From Leptoclinus maculatus (Eukaryota; Chordata; Actinopteri; Perciformes; Stichaeidae): a DNA stretch of 64,000 nucleotides. Shown piece after piece: positions 38,708-50,277 of the stretch (positions within the stretch are counted from its first letter, which is position 1; every line of letters begins with the position of its first letter). The stretch covers positions 23,206,343 through 23,270,342 of the forward strand of contig JAVDOI010000009.1 of the NCBI GenBank assembly GCA_032191485.1, written 5' to 3'. The notes beneath the pieces are model-generated. The model was given only the letters and a program-made list of their open reading frames with translations. It was not told the origin of the DNA and did no database searches. The translations under genes were made by a program, and so were the position numbers.

Positions 38708-39469
38708 TGTAACCCGGGAATTCACAATAGTCTGAGAGGATATAAACTGGAGGGAAATACTTTTCACTTTGCCCATATTTTTGTATACAAATTATGATTC
38801 TCAATCGTTTTGTCTCTATTCAAAGGCAGAACATGTGAAATATCACATTGAACATGAACCGAGTGTTTATCCAACATGCTGACAGCCTTGTTGAGATCAG
38901 AGCGCTCTTGTTTCTTTATAGAAGACATTTAGCATCTTCACTGCAGGAAAAGCACAGGAGGATGTCATAACATTAATTATGACACAATAATGCATCAGAC
39001 AATATAATAATGTTATTCCTCAGACATGTCCAGTTCTTCCAGGGGATCCTGAGACATCCCCTAGGCTCACAAGTCCAATATGCTTGGAAAACCTTCAACA
39101 GGAGGCAACATAGGATCATCAAAAAAATTAAAAGTTTGGAACTTTCCTGCTGGTTTTGACTTTTTTGACCCAAAGGGTATTGTCAGTTTACTGTTTCCCA
39201 CCAAAGGATTGGCTTTTACAACACGTACACATAATAATAATGATAACAACAACATAGAAACACACACTGACTACTCTTTCCTTCTTGATAATCTTAAGAT
39301 AGTGGTGCAAGAAGTATCCTGGAATTATGTAAAAAGTACACAATAGCTCCTTTGAAAGTGTTAAATTAATATAGAATATTATATTCTCTTTTTTATCGCT
39401 AACAAATATCTAAGAGCATTTAAATGTTGCAGTTCCTCAAATCAGAAAGTACACTAGAAGTATAAAGTA

Positions 39470-39550
39470 TTAGATACTCAAGTAAAGAACAAGTATGTCA
39501 ACATTGTACTTGTGCTTGAGCAAATATTCTTCATTACTTTCCACCGCTGA
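39470..39550 (-). repeat. Partial copy of dispersed teleost repeat
   Basis: AGATACTCAAGTAAAGAACA, ATTGTACTTGTGCTTGAGCA and TTCATTACTTTCCACCGCTG are the reverse complement of the start of the element at 17790-18005. Confidence 0.55.
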
Positions 39551-39635
39551 CACTGGATAATAATATCAAACTGTAGGTATGTGTACTGTATATAGAATGT
39601 ACTTTTGATAAATACACTTTGCTGGTACTTTTTAT

Positions 39636-40270
39636 GATTTACATGCCAGATTTAATCAACCCGATTATAATAGTGGTTTAAAATATATTGATTTACTAAT
39701 GGATTATGATTAAAGAACATAAAAGCCTATAAGAGACTACAATAAAATAAGTTATATTATTCGGGCTTTTATTGTGGTGTTGAAAGCCAACCGGAAGTTC
39801 CCCCACTACTGTAAGTGGCTAGCAGCTGAAGCTAGAAAGGTTATCATCAGAGCCAAACGCTTATTTAACTTAACTCATTACTTAGGTGCCAATAATTTGA
39901 CACATTGTTTGAACATAATCGAGCATGAAAATGAGAGAGAAGTAGAACATTTACCAAGTCGTTTCAATAAACTTCTGTCGAGCGACTACTTTTTTTTTAC
40001 CTGAGGGGGGAAAATCAATGCTGAGGTTGGTCAAAATGTCTATTGTCTGTTGTTAAACGTTAGCTAGCTGAGTTAGCGAGTGGTTGTGATATTTGTAGAA
40101 GATGTAACGTGTTATTTTCACGTTGGACTCAATGGTGAATCTGTCGGGACTGTTTGTTATTGTTGACTTGCGGCTGTAGCTTAAGGGGGTTGTTAACCGT
40201 TAGCTAATTGCTAGTGTCGGCAATGCTAGTGAACGCCAGTGGCTAGCAGGCTAATAACAGTTTCCTCCAA
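39636..40270 (+). repeat. Duplicated promoter/5' segment, copy 2 (gene C)
   Basis: Homologous to 34975-35450. It has the same CCGGAAGT site (39791-39798), AGAAGATGTAACGTGTTATT, CACGTTGGACTCAATGGTG and GCTAATAACAGTTTCCTC. About 170 bases between about 39890 and 40070 have no counterpart in copy 1, including AAATCAATGCTGAGGTTGG. Confidence 0.85.
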
Positions 40271-41154
40271 GGCTTGAGGTGGTCGTTGACCAAAGCGCTG
40301 GTCATCGTCATTTCATTCAGAGGTCAAATACTAGTGTCTGCACTACCGGCTGCTCTTGATATGATGGCTGTGATTGTAACACACACCATGCCACAACAGG
40401 TTTTTGTCAATAAGGTTGCTGCTCAACTTAAACTACATTTAATGTGGGGGGGTTAAAAGGGATGGAGCAAAGATGAGTGTCATCAAGCTAATGCTACTGA
40501 GCTAACGTCAACTGCTCTGTGCAAGATGCACGAAGAAGAGCTTTCTAGTGCTGCTTCCTCTTCACGTTCAACCACTTGAAAGCACAGTAACGTCAATTAT
40601 GTTGATGGTATACATTGTGCTATACGACAACATTTTAAGGACAATTCATTTTTTTTTAAGGTAGACTGTCCATCAGGCCTCAGCCAGGTTCAGTCCTGTT
40701 GTCACAACAAGTCATCCGCCCTGCTGAAGTGTCCTTGAGCAGGGGGATGGATGTCTTCCAGGGTCGAGGCACTCTGTTGTGGAGGGGACACACAAATACT
40801 TCTTTAATCCTAATTAATAGAACCTTGAATGTGATATATGGGTTATGTTAACAAGTTAAGGAAAGTGAAGTCTTGTCTTTTTGTCTGTAAATGTAGGCTT
40901 TGGTTTATGCTTGTAATATAAATAATTGTATCTGTAACAGGACTATGATTGACATATGCATAATTTTTTTATGCAGAGAATGCATGTTAATATTGCAAAT
41001 GACCCGAAACTCATTAGTCCAAACAATACACGACAAGTGTCACTGAATTGTTTGTCTCATGTATTCAGTGATTTGCTCTGAATTGAATTGTCATCTGAAT
41101 GTCCGTTTACTGACTCTTGATTTTTCCACCTCTGCCAGGTTGAATATTTGAGAG

Positions 41155-44100
41155 ATGGGCTCTGAAAACCCAGAGGTCTTCGGACCAGCTGTGATCCTCG
41201 CAGAGGAGGAACCGCAAGAAATTGGAGGCCTGATCAACTCTGACGGAGAAGAAGTGGATTTCTCAGATCTCAGTGAGCAAATGAATTGGAACAGCAAAGT
41301 GTACACCGAGTGACTTTGTATAGTGCGGTCCAATCGGACAGGCGTGTCATGAATACTAACTCTGTGAAACTTCATATTTTGAGTAGACTCTGAACTTTTG
41401 TAGTTTGTGGCGTCGCTCTGTATATGTTAATGACGTTGCCGATACATATAATAATATATTATAATATAGAGTGCAGGCTCAAAATTGATTCAGTACATCG
41501 ACGTCTGTAGTAGTAGTTAGAAAACTGAACATTTAAAGTGAGGTGGGTGATATTTATTGAGGGACGTATTTATTGCATTGCAAAACATCATACAGGTGTT
41601 CCCCTTTTTCTTTTGAACCCCTGTAACATCTGGATTAAATTATCTGTAAATGTGATTAATTCGGGAATTCACACTTCAAAGACTTATGGCTGCATTAGTA
41701 ATGATCTTAATACAGCAGTCTGTAACTTTGGCAGCGACAGCACACATAAACACGGTAATATTAGATCTAAGATGGTAAAAATGTCTTTGGAACATCTAAA
41801 TATGGCAATGCTAATTTTACCTGCAGCTCTCTGCTGCGGAGGTCTAATGATAGCGAGTTACTTGCACAACTGCCGGAAGTTTGACAGGCATGTGTTAGAT
41901 TTTCTCAGGAGCTATTTTAAATGATAAGATGTTGACTTGTTTTAAGTGTCAAAATGTTACACGTAGTCAGGATAAACATCCAGTGCCATCTATATGCGTG
42001 CAAGTCCCTCGTTATTTCGGCTGCTTCCTCTTCACAGTATAATACAGCAGCCGATAACAAAGCTCCGCTAATTTGGTGATAAACTTATTTTTCTATAAGT
42101 TCTTCACAATAACAGTATTTAAAGGCTTTTATTTTGAAGCAGCCAAATCAGGAAATGTTGGGTTTTCATCGGCAGTAACTTGACTCAGACAGCAGGTGTC
42201 AGCTGTGCTCCAGCCTCTCCTCCTCTCTTCCCTTTTGCTCTCGCTCGGGAAATCAAACTCCCGTGTGGGGGGGGAAGATGATGTGAGACCTGAGTTTGAT
42301 AAATCGTCTGCATTGTGCCCACATGCTGTCTGAACCTCACTGAGATGTCCACACAGTAGGAGCCAGACCACCTCGGCATGTAAGGGCTGACTGGTCGGAT
42401 CTCAGTGCGAGCAAGATCCGAAAAAGACTTAGTTTATCCAAGGCCTTAGATTAGGATGTGAATGCATGAAGGAACCTGAATGCACCACATCTGACGGCTT
42501 GCACACCAAGAAGACATTTATGATCCCACTTTTTCTCTCTTGGTAATCAGCTCCATAATCAGCCTAAACTGAATCTCAGGATGAGGACTCTTTTTTTCTT
42601 TCAAATTTGTCAAATGTTCAATTTCGTGCCTTTGACATAATTCAATGACTCTGAATGAGTCTGCGTAAATAAAGATCCTCACCTTACTGACCTACAGTAT
42701 GTCTGAACATCAGCGTCACTGTTCGTTGTGCTCAGGGACAAACTGCTTTGGAGCTGTTTCCTCAACAATTTTGTTTCCTAAATACAATTCTTTCCCGTCT
42801 GTCTGTTCACACAGGAGAGAGCGCCATCCCTGGCACTGTGCCTGCAGAGACTCCCTCCAAGACATTCGATCAGAGCGAGAATGAAAAGCCGCCGTGTCTT
42901 CACAGCTGCTCGGTGTGCGGCAAAGACTTCCCTTACGCCTCCAAACTTCAGCGCCACTTACGCACTCACTCGGGAGAGCGGCCTTTCCCCTGCTCCATGT
43001 GCGAGAAGAGATTTCCAGAGAAGGGGCTGCTCATGATCCACGAGAGGACCCACACCGGGGAAAAGCCCTTCCCGTGCACTTTCTGCGAGAAAAGATTCGC
43101 CAGCCAGGGCGAGCTCCGGCTGCACCGGCGGACACACACCGGGGAGAGGCCGTATCACTGCTCCATCTGTCTGAAGAGCTTCTCCCGACACTGGCATCTG
43201 AAGACGCACTTGGAGGCGATGCACTCTGAGGTTGTTGCGGGCTTTACGAGGAAGAAGTTCCCGTGTTCGGACTGTGCCAAGAGCTGCAACTCGGCCGCTG
43301 AGCTGAGAGATCATCAGAGGACTCACACCGGAGAGAGGCCCTACCAGTGCTCCTTCTGCGACAAAAGGTTTGCCTTGTCGGGTACACTTGTGAGACACGA
43401 GCGCCTCCACACTGGCATTACGCCCTACCACTGCTCCGACTGCGGGAAGACATTTGCCCAGCAGTGGACGCTGACGACACACATGCGGACTCACACGGGA
43501 GAAAAACCCTACAGCTGCACACAGTGCGATAAGTCCTTCGTAGCTCCGGGAGAGCTCCGGAGGCACACCAGGATCCACACGGGAGAGAAGCCGTACACGT
43601 GCAAGGACTGCGGGAGGCACTTCTCACTGGCAGGAACTCTGAGAAACCACAAAAGGTCGTGTACGCAGAACAAGAATGGAGCAGTTCCAGATGTCGTCTT
43701 GGACCCAGTTCCAGCTGCAGCTGGTGAATCATCGCAGCCGGACCTGGCCAACAACGTCAGCTCTGAGGTAGAGACAATACACGGCGAGATTCTTCTGCAT
43801 TCATATAGTTCTTTTACAGCCGTTAACACCATTGTTTCCATTTGTTCTCATTTAACTGTCTTTATAGGTGTCGGTCAGTAAGAGTTTGCCCAGTGCAGTT
43901 GAGCCCCCTCCCTCAGAGGGTCCGAACTGTGACAAAGCAGCCGAGTGTGAAAATAACCCGCAAGAACCAGAAGACCGAGCGGAGGACGTGGTTTCCAGTC
44001 CACATATGAATGTAATAGTGAAAGAGGAGGAAGAAGAGGAGCCGTTGTGCGGTACGTGAACAGATATCCCTTCTTATATAATATAAGGACCGCGAATGCC

Positions 44101-47100
44101 TTCGATGATGATTTATTTATTGTTTCCTTTGTGTTGTGTAGAAGAAGCTCCTGGCCAGCTGTCCGGTAGTGAGGATTGCAGCGTGCAGGAGGAAACTGAA
44201 GAGCAGCATCAGGACAGCAACACAGAAATTCGGATTACAGTGAAGGAGGAAGAAGATGAACTTATTAACAGTAAGGATATTGTTTTACAGGAGTACAAAT
44301 GTCTCTCACATTAGAAACAACGTTGTCTTTACTTCAGTCATTAACTGGGAACTCGTTCCACTGAATGACTGGATTAAAACATCACTCACTGGTTTCAGCG
44401 CACTTTTCTCTCATTTCACCCTTTTTTCATGTGTGCAGAGACTTCATCCACACTACACTGGGTAATTCTGTGCTTTTTAAGGTTTCTGTTCACACTGAAA
44501 CCCTGGAACAGGAACATGTTCACCACCCAGTTAAAGGCAACAGGAAGTTGTCTTCTTAAATTGTCTCTCTTTCTGAGAGGACACAAATATCTATCGTTTT
44601 CAGATTATCCCCTCCGGATAGTTTTAGGGAGTTAAATAGCTGAGTGAACGTGGGAAGGAGAGAAAAAGACACATTTTCAGATCTAGTTAGTTTAGTGACG
44701 ACACACCGTGAGTGTGTACCCAACTTACCTAAAGATTACAGCAGCAGGCTTCTCATTTCTCCAGCTGTCATCGACAGATTTCATTAGCTGTAGTTTAGTT
44801 GTGAGTTCAAACTAAACTCTTGTTTTTCGTTAAAATGCTTTTTAAAAGCTGCCTTTTTTTATACACTGTGTTTGTCTCACAAGCAGCGGTGGTTTCTTAG
44901 AGAAAGAACCATCACGCTCTACTTCTTTGATATTTGGAATGATAAAAAGTGGACTGTGTCTCTTTCAGTTCACTCCGACTGACTCTTTGCTGTCTCTGAC
45001 TGACTGCTTTGAAAATGAGAACCCTGCACTCGTGGTTAGTGGTGATTTTGTGTTTCTTCTTTAGGCTCATTGGGATTTTATATGATCCACAGCTTGTTTT
45101 TCACAATTTCCGATGATAGATTGGACAGAATAGTTGATTCTCTCCGGGGACTAATCGGCAAACTGTGTAGCATTGCATGTTTTTGTCAAGGACCTTTGAT
45201 GAGTCTATTTTGACTCAGGCCTTTGCTTCAGAGTGGACCCGTGTCTTGTTCTCATAGAGATGGCAGGAAAACGAATATTGCACCTGTGGACTTTTTTAAG
45301 GTTGGAACAGGTGTAGTGCTGTACACAACATATAGTATTTATATCGTCATCGCCATGTTGACTTTCACAACACACTCCTCACCAAAGACGGACACGTTGC
45401 ACTCTGGGATTTTTTAGTTAGTATCAGTTGAAAACTGCACTTAAAAAATGTAATTCGCTTTTTGTTTTTATTGCTGCCTTTTGTGTTCAGTTCGTTTGTT
45501 CAATAAATACATCTTTTAAAATTCAACAAGCAGCAGAAAGACAGAAATGAGTACCCTTAAATATCTGTTTATTCATCGCAAGTAATATCATTATCGCAAT
45601 ATTCAACATTATCTCTATATTGCACATTTTCCTGTGAGCGGGCAGCCGTAGACAGTAGTCCATAGTGGAATGAGTCGGGTTGTCCTTGCTGAACACAAAC
45701 TCGCTCCCTGGCCGGACGGTAATGCTTACACAGCACACTAATGAGTTGAAGGCTGATCAACGGATTATTTGCTTGTATCTCATATTCGTTCTTTCAGTCT
45801 TGTATCATGTTGGATTCCACAGTGTGATCGGTGTCTTAAAGGAATACTTCGCCCACAAAATGACCATCTGTATATCAGTTATTCACCCCGTGTTGCCTTG
45901 AGGAAGTGTTCTTCTTGTACTCCTGCTTTTAGTGCACGTTAGTGCATGTGAGCGTGCCCCGCTGATGAGCTCACGGCTGCTGCACTGCGGTTACAGCTGA
46001 TAACGCCGTCGTAGCAGGAGGGTAGCGCCCACCCTCCGGTTCCCCCTCAGCTAAACTCTGTTAGCTCTATTAGCACTGCTGCCATAGTTTGCACTGTTAG
46101 CCCCGTTAGCTGCGAGCCGCTGAGAGGCAGATCGAAACGCTCCCGATCTCGTATTTAGCACCGTTAACAACATCAAAACGACCGCTTTACAAACTTTAAC
46201 ACAACTAGTGCAGAATAATCCAAGTCTCATTTATTCAGTTGTACGTGTATGATCAGTAATTCACAAACATTTACTGACTCACGCGGATGAGAAGCACGCC
46301 TGCACAAGCGTGAGTTTGTTTTAACTAGTAGGTTTTAGCACAGCCGATGTGTTTGTGGAGTAGTGAGCGTACGGACGGGACAAACGAGATCTGGATTATA
46401 CTGCGCTAGTTTGTAAACGTGTGTGTAGATGTAGTTTTGCTGTTGTTCCACGTGGCTCCTATTTACTTCAATTCATCAAGACCTTGAAGGCATGTGAGAA
46501 AAACAATGTTTTCTTCAAGAATTCCAGGTAACTTGATGTGAGTAACTGATGTACAGCTGGTCATGTTGTGGCTGGAGTATTCCTTCAACAAGCAAGTTTT
46601 TGAGGTTTTTTTGTTGTCTTCAGGGTCACTAAATGGCGTGTTTCATCTTGTCATCTTTGTTCCCACAGTGTCTGAAGAGGATCCCGATCACGTCTCTGAC
46701 AGCGATAAAGACAGTCCTCCAGCCTCACCAGGGCAGGAACAGTGTAACGACAGTCTGACGAAGAGCTCCTTCTGCTGCGGGCTCTGTGGAAGAGACTGTC
46801 ACAAGATGTCCGCCCTTCAGATCCACATGCGGATTCACTCGGGAGAGAAACCCTACCAGTGCTCTCTGTGTGGCAAGCAGTTCACCCAGAAAGGTCAACT
46901 CAAAGGTCACCAGAAGGTCCACACGGGAGAGAAACCGTTCTGCTGCCCGGACTGCGGGAAGAGCTTCGCCCACTCGGGGGCCATGAACAGACACCGGCTC
47001 ACACACACGGGGGAGAGGCCCTACCACTGCTCCGTGTGCGAAAGGAGTTTCAACCAGTCCGGCCGCTTGAGGGAGCACGAGAAGATCCACTTCGGGGAGA

Positions 47101-47378
47101 AGTTTGACTGTCCCGAGTGTGAAAAGAGTTTCACGCGAGCGTCGAGCCTCAAGAACCATTTCCGGCTCCACACGGGAGAGAGGCCGTACGCCTGCGACGT
47201 CTGCGGGAGAGGCTTCAGCCGCTCGCAGAGCCTCAGGCTCCACAAACGGAAACACGAGCAGACTCACCCCGAGGAGGAGGAGGAGGAGGAGTCGGCATTT
47301 GGCGCGAGGAGCGACGATTTATCACAAAGCGACGATAACTCTCCGATTAATATGTGTATAGCAGACAAAAATGAGTGA
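41155..47378 (+). CDS. C2H2 zinc-finger protein C (15 fingers in two arrays)
   Basis: Predicted nuclear DNA-binding protein; orthologue not identified. Coding exons: 41155-41272, 42815-43767, 43868-44051, 44142-44270, 46669-47378; 2094 bp, 697 residues, phase closed at every junction. Exon 1 (MGSENPEVFG...) carries EIGGLINSDGEEVDF, almost identical to exon 4 of gene A. Exon 2 holds nine fingers; finger 4 has a longer His spacing (HLEAMH) and a non-TGEKP linker, and finger 9 ends in Cys (NHKRSC, a C2HC form). Exons 3-4 are acidic with two V-K-E-E-E motifs (MNVIVKEEEEEE, IRITVKEEED), like the N-terminal exons of gene A. The last exon has six fingers and an acidic tail ending MCIADKNE. The acidic module in mid-protein makes C look like two zinc-finger units joined; two separate genes or alternative promoters are possible. 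A TIR element lies 83 bases before the last exon. AATAAA sites follow at 47477 and 47574. Confidence 0.8.
45839..46585. mobile_element. TIR DNA element (non-autonomous) in last intron of gene C
   Basis: The left end AAGGAATACTTCGCCCACAA and following bases pair with the reverse complement of the right end (AAGGAATACTCCAGCCACAA), and similarity continues for about 60 bases (ATGACCATCTGTATATCAGT versus ATGACCAGCTGTACATCAGT). The interior is GC-richer, with TTAGC words and no transposase. The target duplication is not clear. The family is common in fish. Confidence 0.65.
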
Positions 47379-48790
47379 TACGGTATTCATATGAACCATA
47401 GAGAACAGTAGTCGTATATATATATATATCTATACAAGATTTTAGGCAGTTAAACATGAACTGAAAGGGGGGGGGGAATAAAGGACTACCTCTGTGGACA
47501 GACCGTCGTTAGAACTTTGCGTGGTGGCTCGCTAAAGAAGTATTGAAGCTAAAATATTGAACTCCCTGAAATGAATAAAGAAACGTGTCAAATGATGTTC
47601 AGCAACCAACAGTTTCACACAAAATGACCAAACAAATATAACACAACTTAGGTAAAATCTTGGAAACTGTTAAACGATCAATTTTAGAAGTCCTATTTAC
47701 TGTGTCTTGTATTAGTTGAATCAAGATATCACACTCACATTTATAGTATTTATTGTAGTACAAATGGCTCATTTAAGGTCTGTGATTTCACATTTGTCCA
47801 TGCAGTATTTGTCCTTCAAAACTACTTGTGTATGTGGAAATTGGATTTAAGAGTAAATATATTATTGTATCAAACGTTACGGTGGCCAATGAGCAGTGAG
47901 AGAATCAGGTGAAACTGGAATTCATTCTGTGTGTATGAGCTACTGAAATGTCCGACATATTTTATCCAGTAATGAAGCAACAGGATTGTGATATTCATCA
48001 GGGTTTTTTTTGTTTTTTTTGGCCAAGACCATTTTGCCTTAGTGGTGATTAATCTTTATCTCTGTTATGAATGAGGTTCACCTGGTTTGGACAACTCTTA
48101 AAGGCCAACAACTATTGTGAATAAAAGAATCATCCTAAAAGGCTGTGATGGAAAAGTGCTGCCTCTGTCTAATAGTATGGGACATGTTGTACTGTACAAT
48201 AAAAGTAAAAAAAGACTTAGTACTGGCGTTGGGTGCAAATATGTGTACGGAAATGAATATTTGCTGCAGGCTTTCACTGAACAGAGCCTGAATGCATCAT
48301 ACTGTAACCGAACGGAACCTTCGTTTGTGTATATATACATAATTATGAGATACCAAATCATAAGATTAGTAAATTAGTATAAGTAAAGCGGAGGTCAAGT
48401 GTATTGTTTGGTAAAAAAGGTGGGACAGAGAGGAGAAAGGGAGACATTTATAGTCAGTTGAGCACGTAGTTTTGAGTTGTAGTGAGTATGAGGTGCACAG
48501 AGAGATGATGAGGAATAATCTGGGGGAATTAGGGGTACATGAATGCACATTAAAAGGAGTACTGAGCATGGGTGAGGGAGCACAGGTGAGGGTACTGTTA
48601 GCTTTCTTAAGGAACACAGGTTTTATAGGATATGATGGAAATGCAGGGATGGTTCAAGGCTTGTCAGAGGTTAGGATTGTATAGGTCCAGTGTAAAACAC
48701 GAAGGATCAAATATAGGTTAATGTGGTATGTGTGTTTGTTGTTTTGTTTTGAGGGAAATATTGTAAATATAATTGTCTCATCCACACTCC
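47379..48790. other. 3' UTR of gene C and spacer
   Basis: A run of G near 47468-47476, AATAAA at 47477-47482 and again at 47574-47579, then AT-rich sequence with a T run near 48004. Small open frames at about 48117-48684 have no recognisable features. No gene is seen before the glucosidase promoter. Confidence 0.6.
47477..47482 (+). terminator. Polyadenylation signal of gene C (proximal)
   Basis: AATAAA 99 bases after the stop codon; a second copy is at 47574-47579. Confidence 0.5.
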
Positions 48791-48792
48791 GG

Positions 48793-49056
48793 AGCAGAAG
48801 GTGGCTGTAATGCCACAATAAACAGGATGCCAACCGTCGTAAAAGAAGAAGAAGAAGAAGCAGCGGCTTCTAAACGGAAGTTCTCGAAATTACGAGGCGT
48901 AGTGAATGTGACATGAAGATAAACAGACGCACACTATGCAGATGTTTGCGGTTATCGACCTTACGGATTATTTAGCAAACGATACGTTTATTTAAAGGAC
49001 TGATCTGCTCCGCACGCCGTATTGTTTTGTGTCTGTAAGACTGAAATGATTTCTAG
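48793..49056 (+). promoter_or_regulatory. Promoter and noncoding first exon of the alpha-glucosidase gene
   Basis: GAAGGTGGCTGTAATGCCAC and a (GAA)n run (48793-48860) are followed by ACGGAAGT (48874-48881, ETS-type). A splice donor, TTCTAG|GTAAGC, comes after 49056. The predicted noncoding exon would join an acceptor at 50246 or 50101. A short upstream ATG (49047) in it leads quickly to a stop after splicing to 50246. Confidence 0.4.
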
Positions 49057-50245
49057 GTAAGCAGTGTTTATGTTAACGCCATTGTTAGCTCACGTTAGCT
49101 CATGTTAGCTAAAGTTACACTGTTGTGAAAAGTTAGCTAACGCTAATTAACGTTACTATACTAACGTAACGTCAACTGTTACCTCTCAGGCGACTAGGAA
49201 TTGTTTTCTCATAACTCTAATGTATTGTCAGCCAAAACTGCATTTTAATAAGCGGTCAAATGTTTCCCTGCTGAACTTTGACATTCACATGTTCTGTCCT
49301 ATGCATTTGCTAGCTAAAGTGTGACTAGCTAAAGTTAGTTAGCTACAGCATAATGATCTTTGGACAAACTGTGCAACGTGCCTTATCAGTATGGGCCTTC
49401 GTAAATAACAACACGTTAAGTTACGTAACGTGAGCTGTCACGAGGGTGTTGTGTTTGAGGAACACATCAAGTCAACAACGTTTGGATCAAAAGTAACCGA
49501 TAAGATGTGTACTCCCGTGTAAACTCCTCGAGACAAAGACTCTAAATATCATCCAGTTATGATTATTGAAACACTTTGTACATTACTGACGGTGTTATTG
49601 CACATCTATGGCATCTTAATGTGTCCTGAAATGTTATGTGTTGTATGTGTGTGTTGTTATGTGTTGTATGTGTGTGTTGTACGTGTGTACGTGTGTTGTG
49701 TGTTGTGTGTGTGTATATATGTGTGTGTGTAAATATACTTAAAGTACAAATGTTAAACTAGTCACTCTGCAGAATGGCCCATTTCAGAGTAATATATATT
49801 ATATTACTGCATTATAACTAACATGTAGATCCCTTTTAATGTTGCAGCTGGTTAAAGTGGGCTCACCAAGGGATCAGTAAAGTTTTATCTTAATCCATAT
49901 TCCATCATGATCCATTTTGTTAATAATATTTTGTATTATTAATCTGAATTTGCAAAGTAACCTAATGTATCAAGTAAATGTAGTGGAGTAGAAGTAAAGT
50001 ACCTCAAATGAATAAATGCACTTAAGTTACATTCCACCATTGCATTATAGTTCCTGTTGTGTCTCACACACCTCTTCTGCTCCCTCATTCCTCTGTTGTA
50101 GGGTTCAAATGAAACCATCAACAATCAAATGTCACAGATTCTCATGCTCACTCCTCCCACCAGCTCCAAACAGCAGGAAATGACATTCAACCCTCTGGAA
50201 CTGAACTTTCTTCTGCCGTCTCTCTTTCTTTCTCTCGTGTGTTCA
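49057..50245 (+). other. Probable first intron of the alpha-glucosidase gene
   Basis: Contains GCTAACGTTA-type words (49080-49170), an imperfect GTGTTGTATGTGT minisatellite at about 49630-49735, a short reverse copy of the dispersed teleost repeat (about 49965-50040) and a strong pyrimidine tract before CAG at 50243-50245. Confidence 0.45.
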
Positions 50246-50277
50246 GTCGCTCAGTTTGACGAACACACTCTCTCAGG

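Larger units (their letters stand above)
38708..41154. other. Region between gene B stop and gene C start codon
   Basis: Gene B 3' UTR (no clear AATAAA), a partial reverse copy of the dispersed teleost repeat at about 39470-39550, the second copy of the duplicated promoter segment (39636-40270), a degraded SINE-tail-like stretch at about 40690-40765 (TGAAGTGTCCTTGAGCAGGG) and AT-rich sequence up to the first coding exon of gene C. Confidence 0.55.

Noticed and set aside
42958..43620. 220-residue minus-strand open frame
   Set aside because: It is the antisense shadow of the nine-finger exon of gene C; C2H2 arrays commonly leave the reverse frame open.
46725..47267. 180-residue minus-strand open frame
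   Set aside because: Antisense shadow of the six-finger exon of gene C.
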